From Rubinisphaera italica (GTDB lineage: Bacteria > Planctomycetota > Planctomycetia > Planctomycetales > Planctomycetaceae), in contig NZ_SJPG01000001.1 in NCBI RefSeq assembly GCF_007859715.1, positions 372,001-436,000 on the forward strand: a stretch of 64,000 nucleotides of DNA, in the 5' to 3' direction. The notes beneath the pieces were generated by a model that saw only the letters and a program-made list of their open reading frames with translations, ran no database searches and was not told the origin of the DNA. This document shows positions 63,087-64,000 of the stretch, piece by piece. A program made the position numbers and the translations under genes. The stretch's first letter is position 1. Each line of letters starts with the position of its first letter.

Positions 63087-64000
63087 ATGAAAGATTCTAA
63101 ATTGTCGGTTTCGGTACAGAATCGAAAAGCATTCACGCTCATCGAATTATTAGTTGTTATCGCTATTATTGCCATACTGGTAGCATTACTACTGCCAGCT
63201 GTTCAGCAGGCTCGGGAAGCAGCACGTCGTTCTTCCTGTAAAAACAATTTGAAACAAATCGGTTTGGCACTTCACAATTATCACGATGCCCATTCCTGTT
63301 TTCCTTCTGGCTTTTATCGTCGTGATTACAGCGTTTCGTCGACATTTGCAGGGCCGGGTTGGGGTTGGGGCACAATGATTCTGCCACAACTCGAACAGAC
63401 GGCTCTATGGGACGCACTGTCACCCAACGCAACCATTCTCTCACGATCGGCTACGATGGTTCCGTTAACTCAAACACCTATTGAAACATTCCGCTGTCCA
63501 AGTTGTCCTGGTGGTAACCTGAATGAAAGGTTGATTGATGATCCAACAGATGAACCTCATGCCATTTCCACATACAAAGGGGTATTTGGTGATTTGAATA
63601 CACAATACAATTATTCAGGTGATGATTGTGCCTACTACTCGGGGAGTTGCATCAGCGGCGGTAATGGAGTTTTCAGCTCAAACAGTTCAGAGAAATTCCG
63701 TGATATTACTGATGGCACCTCAAATACTCTTATGATCGGTGAAGTTGCCTATGGGATTAACGGAGTGCGTAATTCCTCGGGAACATTGATTGATTATCGT
63801 GGTTCAGTCTGGGCTGGAGTTGATGCTGATGGGGCCCGCAGTAACGTCGCTACCCATCAGACCTTACGAGGACTCAACGGGAGTGGAAACCCGGAATCAC
63901 TCTACTCCATTAACGGAACCAATAGTAATTCTTTCAGCTCACATCACAAGGGGGGAGTTCAGTTTGTCTTGACTGATGGCAGCGTGAGATTCCTTTCAGA
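63087..64000 (+). CDS. DUF1559 pilin-like protein, runs off window end
   Basis: From ATG 63087 the frame stays open to the window edge (over 300 codons). It starts [20 protein letters not shown], followed by the hydrophobic pilin-like helix and [20 protein letters not shown]. The middle has [20 protein letters not shown] and [10 protein letters not shown], and late segments [19 protein letters not shown] and [20 protein letters not shown] are the family's H-X9-DG end. Only a few residues should be missing. It is a paralogue of the gene at 57221, and near-identical DNA in the first 150 bp suggests recent duplication or gene conversion of the leader. Confidence 0.9.
   Translation, partial: MKDSKLSVSVQNRKAFTLIELLVVIAIIAILVALLLPAVQQAREAARRSSCKNNLKQIGLALHNYHDAHSCFPSGFYRRDYSVSSTFAGPGWGWGTMILPQLEQTALWDALSPNATILSRSATMVPLTQTPIETFRCPSCPGGNLNERLIDDPTDEPHAISTYKGVFGDLNTQYNYSGDDCAYYSGSCISGGNGVFSSNSSEKFRDITDGTSNTLMIGEVAYGINGVRNSSGTLIDYRGSVWAGVDADGARSNVATHQTLRGLNGSGNPESLYSINGTNSNSFSSHHKGGVQFVLTDGSVRFLS

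Overview
The window looks like chromosome of a planctomycete (Planctomycetota, probably a Planctomycetaceae relative of Rubinisphaera or Gimesia). Evidence: two DUF1559 pilin-like proteins with the [12 protein letters not shown] start, a giant secreted protein with a degenerate LEPR-XLL-type leader, fused exopolysaccharide enzymes, a sulfotransferase, and a large serine recombinase of planctomycete type. No tRNA or rRNA gene and no CRISPR array was recognised.

Layout. (1) 1-10.1 kb is a graveyard of mobile and defence DNA. It holds a broken large serine recombinase, a dead DISARM pair (drmB with two in-frame stops, drmC with frameshifts; ATGA overlap preserved), and an IS66 transposase split by an IS630 element with an IS5-family element beside it. 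(2) 10.3-26.3 kb is a minus-strand exopolysaccharide locus: a PglC-PglD fusion, a DegT aminotransferase, WecB, WecC, a Wzy-like polymerase, two GT4 glycosyltransferases, a Wzx-like flippase, a sulfotransferase, an MDR-Gfo/Idh/MocA fusion and a heparinase II/III-like enzyme. A 154-bp MITE with perfect 19-bp ends and a 10-bp target duplication sits inside it. (3) 26.3-41.5 kb holds a fossil IS1182, a 2286-residue surface protein with two tandem C-terminal ~340-residue modules, IS701/IS1182/IS3/ISAs1 debris, and a second UDP-sugar dehydrogenase behind a dead copy of the sugar-transferase gene and its promoter region.

(4) 41.6-45.4 kb is the most interesting part: a plus-strand operon for a bacterial ubiquitin-like conjugation system. 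It encodes two small accessory proteins, a beta-grasp ubiquitin-like protein, an E2-like protein fused to a 22-cysteine RING/treble-clef-like region, a JAMM/JAB peptidase, and a ThiF/E1 enzyme. It ends near a tRNA-3'-end-like sequence followed by a strong terminator, which may be the right junction of an integrated element.

(5) 46.3-61.3 kb looks like a gamma-glutamyl / D-glutamate peptide utilisation region: gamma-glutamyltransferase, an NhaC-type antiporter, a DgcN-DgcA pair (D-glutamate N-acetylation and N-acetylglutamate racemisation), a gamma-glutamylcyclotransferase-like protein and two C45 Ntn-hydrolase paralogues. A sigma-54 activator with Gly in place of the receiver phospho-Asp lies upstream of a good sigma-54 promoter with dyad enhancer-like sites. 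(6) 61.6-64 kb has an AraC/XylR-type regulator with repeated GCACA/TGTGC dyads upstream, and a DUF1559 gene running off the window end.

Several transposase genes and both DISARM genes are broken. The exopolysaccharide, ubiquitin-like and glutamyl genes look intact.
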